NCBI RefSeq assembly: GCF_011683915.1
Contig: NZ_JAAQPH010000010.1
Span: forward strand, 62,001-126,000
Direction of reading: 5' to 3'
Length of the DNA stretch: 64,000 nt
Origin: Pelagibius litoralis
Lineage (GTDB): Bacteria > Pseudomonadota > Alphaproteobacteria > Kiloniellales > Kiloniellaceae
The translations under genes were made by a program, and so were the position numbers. The notes under the pieces were generated by a model. The model was not told the origin of the DNA, searched no databases, and saw only the letters and a program-made list of their open reading frames with translations. This document shows, piece by piece, positions 35,818 to 44,752 of the stretch (its first letter is position 1; the number at the start of each line of letters is the position of its first letter).

Positions 35818-37451
35818 GCCGCCGCGGCCCCGGTCATGAGCAGGCCGATTTCTCTCTCGACCCCTTCCCCGTTTTCAACGATACCCGCCAATCGGCCCTG
35901 AAACATCACGGCAATTCTGTCGGAAAGCTCAATCAACTCGTCCAACTCGGTGGAAATCAAGATCGTTGCCAGGCCGGACTCCGCACCGCGGCGGATACGG
36001 TCGCGCGCGAAGCGCGTGCTCTGAAGATCCAGACCATAGGTCGGCTTGTTGAAAACCACGACCTTTGCCTCGCCGACAAGATCGTCGGCAAGCTCGCGGG
36101 CAAGCAGCACTTTCTGAATATTGCCGCCCGACAGCCGGCCGATCGGCGTGCGCTCGGACGGCGTGCGCACGTCATGCTCGCGGATCTGCCCGCGCGCATG
36201 GGCAAAGATTCTGTCCCAGAGGCTGATGCCATGGCGCCACAGCGGGGGCTGCCCGATCTCCTTCATGACCACGTTGTGGGCGACGGAGAAAGCGCCGACC
36301 GTCCCCTCCCCCAGCCGTTCGTCGGTGATGTAGCGTATGCCCAGTTTGCGGCGGTCGGGAACCCCAAGCCGCTCGATCTTCGCGCCTTCCAGAAAAATCT
36401 CGCCCTGCGCCGCCAGCCGCTGGCCGGCCACGGCCTCGGCGAGATGTTTCTGGCCGTTCCCATCGACACCGGCAATGCCGAGGATCTCGCCCGGGAACAA
36501 CGAAAAGGAAACGTCCTGCAGAGGGCATTCCCCGACGTCGCCCTGCGTCGAAACCGCCCTGAGATTCAGGCAAGGCTCCTCCGCCTGCCGCTCCGCCGAC
36601 AAATGAGGCCGGCGATGACCGAGACCGGAGAGGGTCTCGGCGTCCTGGTCGTGGCCTTCCGTCGAGCCGAACATGAGCCGTATCACTTCATCGGTCACGG
36701 CCTGCTCGTCCATGCCCGAAAGGCGTTCCTTATCTATCGAACCGACCAGCTTTCCCAACCGCAACACGGAGATGCGATCCCCGAAGGCATAGGCCTCCTG
36801 CAGTTTGTGGGTAATGAAGACGATGGCCACCCCTTCGTCGCGCAGCCGAACCATGACCTGGCCCAATTCACGCACGCCTTCCGGGGTCAACATCGAGGTC
36901 GGCTCATCGAGCACGAGGACGCCTTCGCCGCGCCAAAGCGCCCGAACGATCTCCACCTGCTGTTGCTGGCCGAGCGACAGACGGCCGACCAGGGCATCCG
37001 GTGAAATCTCCAGGGCCAGGAGTTCGGAGAGTTCGCGAAAACGTTTCAGCGCCGCGTCCCGGTCGATCCGCCGCCACCAGGCGCCGCCGAGCATCAGGTT
37101 CTCCAGGACCGTCAGGCTCTGAACCAGCAGGACGTGCTGGAAGACCGTTCCAATTCCCAACTCCAGGCTCTCGCGTGGCGATCCGATCCGCACGCTCGCC
37201 CCGCGAACCCGGATCTCGCCGGCGTCGGGTTGCTGCATACCGGCCAGAATCCCGATCAGGGTCGACTTGCCGGCGCCATTCTCGCCGAGCAGCACATGGA
37301 TCTCCCCGGGCCTGAAGTCCAGGGAGATATCATCGTTCGCGAGAACGCCGGGAAAGCGCTTGGTTATACCGCGCAGTTCGACAAAGCCTTCGCCGCCCCC
37401 ACTATGGGCGGCTGTGGCCGCGGCTGCGGGATCTGTGGAACCTGTGTTCAT
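35814..37451 (-). CDS. ABC transporter ATP-binding protein with two ABC domains
   Basis: A 545-residue cytoplasmic ATPase with tandem ABC domains, like the YufO/NupO and sugar-type transporters. Domain 1 has Walker A GENGAGKST and signature LSLGQQQQVEIVRAL with VLDEPTSML. Domain 2 has a degenerate Walker A (GVDGNGQKHL) and signature LSGGNIQKVLLAREL, with N in place of D-E in VVFNKPTYGLD. The degenerate second site is usual in this class, though the complete loss of the acidic Walker B pair is worth noting. It overlaps the first permease gene and follows the BMP gene on the same strand. Confidence 0.92.
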   Translation of the reverse strand: MNTGSTDPAAAATAAHSGGGEGFVELRGITKRFPGVLANDDISLDFRPGEIHVLLGENGAGKSTLIGILAGMQQPDAGEIRVRGASVRIGSPRESLELGIGTVFQHVLLVQSLTVLENLMLGGAWWRRIDRDAALKRFRELSELLALEISPDALVGRLSLGQQQQVEIVRALWRGEGVLVLDEPTSMLTPEGVRELGQVMVRLRDEGVAIVFITHKLQEAYAFGDRISVLRLGKLVGSIDKERLSGMDEQAVTDEVIRLMFGSTEGHDQDAETLSGLGHRRPHLSAERQAEEPCLNLRAVSTQGDVGECPLQDVSFSLFPGEILGIAGVDGNGQKHLAEAVAGQRLAAQGEIFLEGAKIERLGVPDRRKLGIRYITDERLGEGTVGAFSVAHNVVMKEIGQPPLWRHGISLWDRIFAHARGQIREHDVRTPSERTPIGRLSGGNIQKVLLARELADDLVGEAKVVVFNKPTYGLDLQSTRFARDRIRRGAESGLATILISTELDELIELSDRIAVMFQGRLAGIVENGEGVEREIGLLMTGAAAA

Positions 37452-37513
37452 AAACTGAGAGGCCGCCGGCCCGAAAGGATGCCTTTCCAGCGCTTCCGGG
37501 CCGGCAGGAACCC

Positions 37514-38566
37514 TTACTCCCCGGCCTCGACAGAGCTCATGAGTTTGCGCACTGCCTGGGCGTCCGAGACCTGATCAACGGCGATCTTACCGTCGATGAT
37601 ATCCTGGCGCAGAGTCGTCATATCACCCCAGATATCGTCTGGGATATGCGCCGTCTTGAGCAGTTGAACGGAGTTGTCCGCCAAGCCGATTTTATAATGC
37701 TTGGTACCGAATTTCCCCGCTTTCAGGTCTTCGACCATGGCGCTGTAGACCGGCACCATGTTCCACATGACCGAGGAAAGCAGATGGCCTTTGTCGATCG
37801 ACGACTTGTCGCCGATGACATCGATGAACCAGACATTTCCGCCATCAACGGCTTTCGTGGTCTCAACAGCGCCGATCATGCCAAAGCTGGACCCGTTACC
37901 CTGACCGAAGACGATATCGGCACCGGCCGAGATCACCGATTCAGTGACACGACGGCCGCCGGCGGCATCCGCATAGGCGGCCGGACCGATCACCGCATAG
38001 ATGATCTTGATGTCCGACTTCTCGGCCTTGGCGCCGATCGCAAAACCGGCCGATTGGGAATTCCAGGACGGCGGCTCGCCCGACACCACGACGCCGAGGG
38101 TACCCGACCGCGACATCCGCGCGGCCATACGGCCTGCGAGATAGGCGCCTTCGTGGCCGCTCAGGGTATAGTCAGTGACCAGGCCTTTCTCCAATGCATC
38201 CGGCTGGTCGACGATGGCCACCGGCACGCCGGTTTCCTTGGCGATTTCCGGCGCGGCGGTGTTGTAGCCGCTGGCATGGCCAATCATCAGGCTGGCCCCC
38301 TCTTCCGCCAGCTCCCGCAGGGTCGGCCGGACATCGCCATAGCCCAGTCCTTCGGCGGGCAGGAATTCGAGGCCATATTTCTCTGCCACGATACGGGCGG
38401 CATCGACACCCTGCTGGTTCCAGCCGAAATCGGTGCCCTGCTCGGGCACGAGAATCGCCAGCTTCTTCACTTCCGCAGCTGACGTCATCGAGGCCATGCT
38501 GAAAATCGCCACCGCCATCAAAGCGCCGGAAGCGAAAAGCTTTTTGCTTACCATTTTCCTATTCAT
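37514..38566 (-). CDS. BMP-family substrate-binding lipoprotein-like protein
   Basis: A 350-residue periplasmic binding protein of the BmpA/PnrA family, with an N-terminal signal peptide (ASGALMAVAIFSMASMTSAA) lacking a lipobox cysteine. Visible family segments are LVPEQGTDFGWNQQGVDAA, SGHEGAYLAGRMAARMS and DIVFGQGNGSSFG. ATG 38566 has GGGGAG ten bases upstream; the TTG three codons earlier is too close to that site. First gene of the ABC operon that leads to the lactonase, so the ligand could be a B6 vitamer; canonical members bind nucleosides. Confidence 0.9.
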   Translation of the reverse strand: MNRKMVSKKLFASGALMAVAIFSMASMTSAAEVKKLAILVPEQGTDFGWNQQGVDAARIVAEKYGLEFLPAEGLGYGDVRPTLRELAEEGASLMIGHASGYNTAAPEIAKETGVPVAIVDQPDALEKGLVTDYTLSGHEGAYLAGRMAARMSRSGTLGVVVSGEPPSWNSQSAGFAIGAKAEKSDIKIIYAVIGPAAYADAAGGRRVTESVISAGADIVFGQGNGSSFGMIGAVETTKAVDGGNVWFIDVIGDKSSIDKGHLLSSVMWNMVPVYSAMVEDLKAGKFGTKHYKIGLADNSVQLLKTAHIPDDIWGDMTTLRQDIIDGKIAVDQVSDAQAVRKLMSSVEAGE

Positions 38567-38664
38567 CGTCTGCAAGCTCCCCTTGTTGGTCTTTTTTTAC
38601 GGCCGCCGTTCTTGTTATTCAAAGACTGACCCGTCGCCCCGCGGCTCCTCGACAACGGTGAAAT

Positions 38665-39672
38665 TCATCGCTTCTGCTCGATCACCTCGAGCAGCAGATC
38701 GTATTCCTCGGCAATGGACGGCTCTGCGCGCAGCACAGCACCGCCCACCTCGGCAAAGCGCGCCATCATACGCGCCCGGTCATCGGCCGGCAGGTCGATG
38801 ATCTGGCCGCCGTTTTCCACCCAGGCCTTATTGGAACGCTCAACGTTTGCAATACCCCAGGGCAGGACCGCCTGCTCCGCCGCGCGACCGGCAGCGCGGA
38901 TCGCCTCGCGAACCTCCGGCGTCTGGGCCTGGAACCAGGCCTCACCGACCACATTCACCGATACGATCTGCTGCGACTGCAGGTTGGTCACATCGGTGGC
39001 AACGTCATAGAACTTGAACGCTGTCAGGATCGGCATCCCCGCCAGCATACCGTCGATGTTGCCCGACTGCAGCGCCGGAACCACTTCGCTGAGTGCCAAC
39101 GGCAAGGGACTGGCCCCCAGATCCTTCAGCGGATCGATCTGCAGGGGCGAAGCGAAGGTACGTATCTTCAGCCCCTTCAGGTCATCCAGGGTTCGAACCG
39201 GTTGACGCGACAGCAGCAGCATCGGGCTGTTGAATACCGCGCCGATGACCCGGATACCTTTGTCGAGCGCCAGCGTTTCCAGGTGGTCGCGGTAGGCCGG
39301 GTCATGGATTACCCGCGCCACGTGCTCCGGCGAGTCGAAAACGCCGGGGGCGTCGTAAATCTGAAAGCGCGGATCGGTTCCGGGCAGGAAGGCCGTCGGT
39401 GTGATGAAGCTCTCCACGGTGCCGAGAAGAACCCCCTCGACCATCCGGGGGATGGTGCCCAGCTGACTGGCCGGATAAATCTCCACCTTGACCTTGTCGC
39501 CGACCCTGGCGGCCAGCTCTTCGGCAAAGACTTTCTGCCATTCATGCTGGACGTCGTTGATCGTGGCGCTGGCCAGCTTCATGACGACTTCGGCACGGCC
39601 CTCGCGGGCCGGCAGGAACGCCAACGAAGCGAGAATGAGGAGGGCGAAAGCTGCCTTGTAAGTCTTTTTCAT
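38665..39672 (-). CDS. TRAP transporter substrate-binding protein, DctP family
   Basis: A 335-residue periplasmic binding protein with a signal peptide (FALLILASLAFLPAREGRA) and the DctP pattern of VMKLASATINDVQHEWQKVFAEEL, FPAR-like region KVEIYPASQLG and VEGVLLGTVESFITPTAF. The conserved ligand-carboxylate arginine is probably in DDLKGLKIRTFASPL. It lies 24 bases after dctM. The cargo is likely an organic acid; its operon encodes a ring-cleavage enzyme set, so a pyridine carboxylate is possible. Confidence 0.9.
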   Translation of the reverse strand: MKKTYKAAFALLILASLAFLPAREGRAEVVMKLASATINDVQHEWQKVFAEELAARVGDKVKVEIYPASQLGTIPRMVEGVLLGTVESFITPTAFLPGTDPRFQIYDAPGVFDSPEHVARVIHDPAYRDHLETLALDKGIRVIGAVFNSPMLLLSRQPVRTLDDLKGLKIRTFASPLQIDPLKDLGASPLPLALSEVVPALQSGNIDGMLAGMPILTAFKFYDVATDVTNLQSQQIVSVNVVGEAWFQAQTPEVREAIRAAGRAAEQAVLPWGIANVERSNKAWVENGGQIIDLPADDRARMMARFAEVGGAVLRAEPSIAEEYDLLLEVIEQKR

Positions 39673-39695
39673 TGTTCCTCCACTTGAACGTCGTC

Positions 39696-40967
39696 CTACA
39701 GGGTTCGGGCCAACAGCAACGAAAGCTGGGGCACGAAGGTGATGGCGCCGAGGGCAACCAACTGCACGCAAAAGAAGGGCAGGATACCGCGATATATATC
39801 CGCAAGCTGCGCACCCAAGACTGACTGGGATACGAAGATGTTGAGGCCGAAAGGCGGCGTGAACATGCCAAGCGAAAGATTGACCGTCATGATGATCCCG
39901 AAATGGATCGGGTCAATTCCCAGGTGCTGGATAATGGGCATGAGAATAGGTGTCAGCACCAGGATCGCCGAGGTCGGGTCCAGAACACAACCCAGCAGAA
40001 GCAGAAAGGCGTTGATGACCAGCAGGAAGCCGACCGGCGTCAGATCAAGATCGGCAATCCAACCCAGCGTCGCCTGCGGCACACCCTGCACCGAGAGAAC
40101 CCAGGAGAACACACTGGCACTGGCGACGATGATCAGAACCTGAGCGGTCAGATAGGCGGAATGGGTCGCCGACTCGAGAATTTCCCCCCAACTGAGGCTT
40201 CTGAAGAGAAAGCGCGCTACCAGCAGAACGTAGAGGCAGGCAAAGCCGCCGGCCTCGGTGGGGGAGAACAGCCCGAGGTAAATCCCGCCGAGAACCAGAA
40301 CCGGCATGAAAAGCGCCGCCGCCGCATCGCCGGACGCACCGGCGAGACGCTCGCCTTCGGGCCGGGGCGAGGTCTGCAGTTGCCGGCGCTGTGCCCACCA
40401 GAGAATGTAGACCGCCATGACAAGAGCCAGGAGCAACCCGGGGATGATACCGGCCAGGAAAAGCCGGGGGATGGATTGCTCGGCAGTGGCGCCGTAAAGG
40501 ATCATCGCAATGCTGGGCGGCACGATGATGGCGATTGAGCCGCTCGATGTGACCAGACCCAGGGAGAAGCGTTCGCCATAACCGGCGCGCTTCAGGTCCG
40601 GGTAGAGCGTCTGCCCCAAAGCGGCCACGGTCGCCGGGCTGGAGCCGGAGACGGCGCCCAGCAGGGTGGCGGTCCCGACAGTCGCCAGCCCCAGGCTGCC
40701 GCGCAGGTGGCCGACCATCGCCAGAACCCAATGGGTCAGGCGTTCGGCGATGCCGCTGCGCGCCATAAGGTCGCCGGCAAAGATGAAAAACGGCACTGCG
40801 AGCAGGGCATAATTATCGACACCGCCGAACATGACCTGGTGCAGCGCAATCGGCGGCACACTCATGAACAGCAGCAGGGCCGTGGCCGCGCCGGCAAGAA
40901 GCACGATGTAGATCGGCAGCCCGGCAACGAAGAGCGCCGTCGGTATGGCCAGGAGCGCCCAGGTCAT
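39696..40967 (-). CDS. TRAP transporter large permease, DctM family
   Basis: A 423-residue membrane protein with about 12 helices. DctM features are the PLFFFAGDLM-like AVPFFIFAGDLMARSGIAERL, GTATLLGAVSGSSPATVAALG, and GLVTSSGSIAIIVPPSIAMILYG. It forms the Na+-coupled transport unit with DctQ and DctP. The start overlaps the dctQ stop by four bases. It is the penultimate gene of the long operon that begins with the cupin dioxygenase. Confidence 0.93.
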   Translation of the reverse strand: MTWALLAIPTALFVAGLPIYIVLLAGAATALLLFMSVPPIALHQVMFGGVDNYALLAVPFFIFAGDLMARSGIAERLTHWVLAMVGHLRGSLGLATVGTATLLGAVSGSSPATVAALGQTLYPDLKRAGYGERFSLGLVTSSGSIAIIVPPSIAMILYGATAEQSIPRLFLAGIIPGLLLALVMAVYILWWAQRRQLQTSPRPEGERLAGASGDAAAALFMPVLVLGGIYLGLFSPTEAGGFACLYVLLVARFLFRSLSWGEILESATHSAYLTAQVLIIVASASVFSWVLSVQGVPQATLGWIADLDLTPVGFLLVINAFLLLLGCVLDPTSAILVLTPILMPIIQHLGIDPIHFGIIMTVNLSLGMFTPPFGLNIFVSQSVLGAQLADIYRGILPFFCVQLVALGAITFVPQLSLLLARTL

Positions 40968-41518
40968 GGCCCTTCCCCCCCTTGACCAGGCTCATCCCGG
41001 CCGGCAGGCGCAGTCCGTAGCGTCGCCGCCTGCCTTAGCAGCGCCAGCAGCAACACCAGAGACGACAAGCCAAAACCGACGAGGATCGCAGAGTGCGGGA
41101 TATAGGTCGGGATTGCGGCTGCCATCGAGCGCTGCCCCAGGGCCGCCAGGCGCCCGACCACCTCAAACGACTGCAGGGCAACGAAGCCGAGCAGGACGAT
41201 CATGATCAGATCGCCCGCCACCCGGACGAAGCCGCGCAGGCGCGGGCGCAGGGCCCGGCTGACCACATCGAAACTGAGATGCCGCCGGTCGAGCGTGACG
41301 AAAGCCGCCCCCAGAAAGACAACCCAGACCATCCCGAAAACCAGCAACTCGTCGGAACCCTCGATCGCCTGGCCCAGAACATAGCGGGACAGGGCGTTCG
41401 CCACGTTGAGAAGCACCATGGCGATCAGGAGGACGCCCAAAGCCCTGCGCGCCCAGCGCCCCACCAGCGCGGCGGGGGCCGCGGGATTCCGGTTGGAACC
41501 GGGTGGTGTTCCAGGCAT
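40964..41518 (-). CDS. TRAP transporter small permease, DctQ family
   Basis: A 184-residue membrane protein with four helices (ALGVLLIAMVLLNVANALSRY, LLVFGMVWVVFLGAAFVTLDRRHLSFDV), typical of DctQ. The ATG at 41518 is chosen because the longer frame to 41608 reads through the end of the dehydrogenase gene; there is only a weak ribosome site (GGGAGATCG further upstream). It overlaps dctM by four bases. Confidence 0.85.
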   Translation of the reverse strand: MPGTPPGSNRNPAAPAALVGRWARRALGVLLIAMVLLNVANALSRYVLGQAIEGSDELLVFGMVWVVFLGAAFVTLDRRHLSFDVVSRALRPRLRGFVRVAGDLIMIVLLGFVALQSFEVVGRLAALGQRSMAAAIPTYIPHSAILVGFGLSSLVLLLALLRQAATLRTAPAGRDEPGQGGEGP

Positions 41519-41546
41519 CGACGACACGGGCTTTGCGATCTCCCTT

Positions 41547-42464
41547 CTAGGTTTCCAGGGCTCGGCGGACGGCGACCAGCTTCTTCGCCCGCGCCGCGCG
41601 CAGCTCACCGACCTGTTCCGGCGTGTAGTCGAACATCCCGCCGCCGGTCTTCATGCCCAGGTCGCCGCGGCCGGTCTTCTCGGCGATCAGGGCGCTCACA
41701 TCCTTGCGCGCGCAGAGATCCTCGTTGAGATAACTGCCAACCGCCTGATAGATGTCGAGGCCCGCCATATCGAGCAGCGCCATCGGGCCAACCACGGCCA
41801 GCTTGTAACCGATACCCCAGGACACGCAGGTGTCCAGGCTCTCGGCATCGATAACGCCCTTCTCGACCAGATCGACGGCCTCGCGCATGATGGCATAGAG
41901 AATCCGGTTCTCGACGAAACCCGGAACGTCCTTTTTCACCAGTACGGGCAGCATGTTGAGCCCGGTAACCGTCTCAACCATCCAGGAAACCGTCTCCGGG
42001 CTGGTCTGGGCCCCGGCAACCACCTCTATGATGGGGATGATGTGCGGCGGATTGGACCAATGCATGCCGATGACACGCCCCGGCGCCGAAACGTCGGCCT
42101 GCAGCTTGGTAATCGGGATGCCGGAGGTGTCCGAGGCCAGCACACAGGACCCGCTCACCAGAGCATCGATCTGATGCAGCACCTCAACCTTCAGGTCGAG
42201 TTTTTCCGGCACGTTCTCAATCACCAGGTCGGCATCGGCGACACAGTCGGCCAGGCTGTCGACAATACGCGGGGCCACATCCCCACCCTTGTCCGGCATC
42301 CCCAGGGCATTCAGAACCTGGTTAGCCGCCGATATCGCCGGTAAGGCATTGGCGCGCTGATCCGCGCTCACATCATAGGCCGACACCGCCATGCCGGCGC
42401 GTGCCAGGGTCGCCACCATTCCGGTGCCCATTGTGCCCAAACCGATAACGGCGGTCCTGATCAT
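41547..42464 (-). CDS. 3-hydroxyacyl-CoA dehydrogenase-family enzyme, FHMPC 5-dehydrogenase candidate
   Basis: A 305-residue NAD enzyme. The N-terminal Rossmann motif is VIGLGTMGTGM (residues 6-16), then LVIENVPEKLDLK, SDTSGIPITKLQ, a GMHWSNPPHIIPIIEVVAG strand, and the C-terminal helical domain with VPGFVENRILYAIMREAVDLVEKG. This resembles, as I recall it, the Mesorhizobium enzyme that oxidises the 5-formyl group of FHMPC to 3-hydroxy-2-methylpyridine-4,5-dicarboxylate. The context (B6 upper pathway beside it, a GMC enzyme that would make FHMPC in the divergent unit) supports it. A dehydrogenase for an unrelated hydroxy acid is the alternative. Confidence 0.62.
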   Translation of the reverse strand: MIRTAVIGLGTMGTGMVATLARAGMAVSAYDVSADQRANALPAISAANQVLNALGMPDKGGDVAPRIVDSLADCVADADLVIENVPEKLDLKVEVLHQIDALVSGSCVLASDTSGIPITKLQADVSAPGRVIGMHWSNPPHIIPIIEVVAGAQTSPETVSWMVETVTGLNMLPVLVKKDVPGFVENRILYAIMREAVDLVEKGVIDAESLDTCVSWGIGYKLAVVGPMALLDMAGLDIYQAVGSYLNEDLCARKDVSALIAEKTGRGDLGMKTGGGMFDYTPEQVGELRAARAKKLVAVRRALET

Positions 42465-42510
42465 CGTGCCATTCTCCGTTTCGCGCCCGGCCAGTGGGCG
42501 CGGCCCACAG

Positions 42511-43110
42511 TCATGCGGTTGCCTTTTTGAAAGCGTCCCGCTCGGCAACGCGCGCATGCCAGGCCCGCAACCTGGGCAAGGCCGACAGTTCGACCGGGAA
42601 ATTCAGACAGCGCTCGACGATCGGGCCGAGGCAGATGTCGGCAAGCGACATCTCCGCCCCCGCCAGCCAGCCCCCATCGTCCAGAGCACCGTCCAGAATC
42701 CGGAGTTGCTGGTCCAGTTCCTTCCCATGATTGGCAAGGTCCGGCGAACGTTCCTCGGGCGCCTTCTTCGATTCACGAAAGATCGCCATGTAGGGATTGT
42801 TCAACGTGGCGAGCTGCCAGTCCATCCAGCGGTCGACTCGGCTGCGGACCGCCGGATCGCCCGGATAGAGCGCGTCGCCGGCCTGTTTGCTGAGATAACG
42901 GAGAATGGTGTTCGATTCCCACACGGCAATATCGCCGTCCAGCAGGGTCGGCACCTTGCCGTTCGGGTTCAAGGCAAGATAGGCGGCGTCCTGGGTGTTC
43001 CCGAACTGCCGGCCATAGTCCTCGCGTTCATAGGGCTGCCCCGTCTCCTCCAGCAGCCAGATAACCTTTTGAACGTTCCCCGACGTCTTGCGTCCCAAAA
43101 GTTTCAGCAT
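42511..43110 (-). CDS. Glutathione S-transferase family protein
   Basis: A 199-residue two-domain GST. The N-terminal thioredoxin fold has LGRKTSGNVQKVIWLLEE, the cis-proline segment NPNGKVPTLLDG and the glutathione-contact WESNTILRYL; the C-terminal helical domain has SLADICLGPIVERCLNF. The Ser/Thr near residue 9-10 is the likely glutathione-activating residue, as in beta/theta-like or isomerase types. Encoded between a dehydrogenase and RidA in the cupin dioxygenase operon, it could isomerise or thiolate a ring-cleavage product, as maleylpyruvate isomerase does. Substrate unknown. Confidence 0.85.
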   Translation of the reverse strand: MLKLLGRKTSGNVQKVIWLLEETGQPYEREDYGRQFGNTQDAAYLALNPNGKVPTLLDGDIAVWESNTILRYLSKQAGDALYPGDPAVRSRVDRWMDWQLATLNNPYMAIFRESKKAPEERSPDLANHGKELDQQLRILDGALDDGGWLAGAEMSLADICLGPIVERCLNFPVELSALPRLRAWHARVAERDAFKKATA

Positions 43111-43177
43111 CTTTTTTTCTTCTCGTTGCGGACCGCGGCCCCGCAGCGCGGGAACGGCCCAGGTTGGCCTCAAGCCA

Positions 43178-43570
43178 TCAGTCGAGTGGCTTATAGGCAA
43201 TGGCATCCATTTCGATCTTGGTATCGATGACGGCCCGCGCCTCCACCGTGGTGCGGGCGATGCATCCATCCGGAAAATACTCGGCAAAGACCCGGTTGTA
43301 GCGACCGAAGTCCCGAGTATCTTCAAGGTAGGTGGTGACCCTGACGATATCGCCCAGATCGGCACCCGCCTCGGCGAGGATCCGCCGCAGGCATTCGACG
43401 GTCCAGCGCGTCTGTTCCTCAATATTGCCGGCACACATGTTGCCGTTCTCGTCCTTGGCGACCTGACCGGAGATGAAAATGAAGTCGCCGGCCCGCACGG
43501 CGGGGTGAAACGGCAGGTTCGGGTTCTTCTTACCGATCGCCTCTATGGCCGATCCACTTTTCTTCGCCAT
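43178..43570 (-). CDS. RidA family enamine/imine deaminase-like protein
   Basis: A 130-residue member of the YjgF/YER057c/UK114 family, with family segments FHPAVRAGDFIFISGQVA, NIEEQTRWTVECLRRILAEAG, DIVRVTTYLED and CIARTTVEARAV. The arginine in IARTTVEARA corresponds to the catalytic Arg105 that binds the carboxylate in RidA. Canonical RidA hydrolyses 2-iminopropionate and 2-aminoacrylate. In this operon it may hydrolyse an imine formed by cleavage of a pyridine ring; that is inference. Confidence 0.9.
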   Translation of the reverse strand: MAKKSGSAIEAIGKKNPNLPFHPAVRAGDFIFISGQVAKDENGNMCAGNIEEQTRWTVECLRRILAEAGADLGDIVRVTTYLEDTRDFGRYNRVFAEYFPDGCIARTTVEARAVIDTKIEMDAIAYKPLD

Positions 43571-43599
43571 TTTCTTCCCCCCCTGTACCCGGTCGGACC

Positions 43600-44727
43600 T
43601 TAAAGGACCGAGGTTTCGATGATGTCGACGCCGTAGTTACGGTCGATCAGATAGAGCAGCCCGCGCGAGTCCATGGTGACGTCGTTCGACGAAGCCAGCT
43701 CGAAGCCTTCTGGTGCCTCGACTTCGTAGAAGCCGACTTCCTTGGGTTGATAAGGATCGGCGATGTCGACCAGACGCAGCCCCTGTGCGAACCAGGCGAA
43801 GGGAATGATCGTGCCGCTGAAGCGCTCCGAAGGCTGGTGGCAGCCCATCATCGGTGGCTGCGGCGAGCCATCCCGGTCGAGCCCTTCGACCTGAAATGTC
43901 GAAATCGGAACCGGGCAGACCTCGTTGGTGATGTCGTAGATCCAGGTGAACGACGGCGCGGCCGGCCACAGCTTGGCGACGTCCTCGTCGGCCACCACCA
44001 TGATTTTCCGCCCCTTCAAGGGTTCGGGAATCGGCAGGCAGGTATGGGTGGGGTGCGGAAAAGTCGGCGAGGTATTGCCGCCGGAGACCATCTTTGGCCG
44101 CGACATGTCGCTGATGTCGAGAATGTAGTAACCATGGTGCCAGTAGCTGACATAGAGCCGGTCGCCCATGCGAAGCGGATGATGGCAGCGCGGCGTCACC
44201 CAGTCGTGCCAGGGATATTCCTCACCGCCGGCTTCCCACTGCCCGGGAATCCACCAACGCCCAACCTCCTCCGGCTTTGCCGGGTCCTTGAGGTCGAGGA
44301 TCATCGTGATATTACCGATGTAGCCCTCTGCCGTCGGCGAGATGTAGGCATAGCGCCCATCGAAGTCATAGCGGTGGACGCCTTTGCCGTGGGTGCGCCA
44401 CTTGTTGATCAGTTTCGGATTTGCCGGGTCGGCCACGTCGTAGATTCCGAGACCACCGCCGAACGTGGGGTCGCCGTCCTGTCCCAGGCGTTCATGATTG
44501 ACCACCATGATGCCGTCGGCGGCCCGCACCTTGTGGGAATGCCAACCGGTCGGCAGGTCGATCCGGCTCAGAATCTTGGGATTCCTCGGATCGGCGACAT
44601 CGACGATGGTCGTGCCGCTGGGATTGCGCATATGACCGATGTAAAGGGTGGTGCCGTCGACCCAGACCTGACCGCCGCCGGGACAGTCGATGTGGGCGAG
44701 GTGCGTGGTATTCCAGGTCTTTGCCAT
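43600..44727 (-). CDS. LVIVD-repeat beta-propeller protein
   Basis: A 375-residue protein built of repeated IVDVADPRNPK, GIYDVADPANPK, MILDLKDPAKPEE, YILDISDMSRPK and RLVDIADPYQPKE units, about seven blades, which places it in the LVIVD-repeat group. No signal peptide is visible. Metal-like His-rich loops occur (PWHDWVTPRCHHPLR, SYWHHGYY, PTHTCLP). Function is unknown; several LVIVD proteins are encoded with dioxygenases. It follows the cupin gene by 25 bases, so the two products may act together. ATG 44727 is used because the longer frame overlaps the cupin gene. Confidence 0.85.
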   Translation of the reverse strand: MAKTWNTTHLAHIDCPGGGQVWVDGTTLYIGHMRNPSGTTIVDVADPRNPKILSRIDLPTGWHSHKVRAADGIMVVNHERLGQDGDPTFGGGLGIYDVADPANPKLINKWRTHGKGVHRYDFDGRYAYISPTAEGYIGNITMILDLKDPAKPEEVGRWWIPGQWEAGGEEYPWHDWVTPRCHHPLRMGDRLYVSYWHHGYYILDISDMSRPKMVSGGNTSPTFPHPTHTCLPIPEPLKGRKIMVVADEDVAKLWPAAPSFTWIYDITNEVCPVPISTFQVEGLDRDGSPQPPMMGCHQPSERFSGTIIPFAWFAQGLRLVDIADPYQPKEVGFYEVEAPEGFELASSNDVTMDSRGLLYLIDRNYGVDIIETSVL

Positions 44728-44752
44728 AAATCCTATCTCCGCCGCCGGTCGA

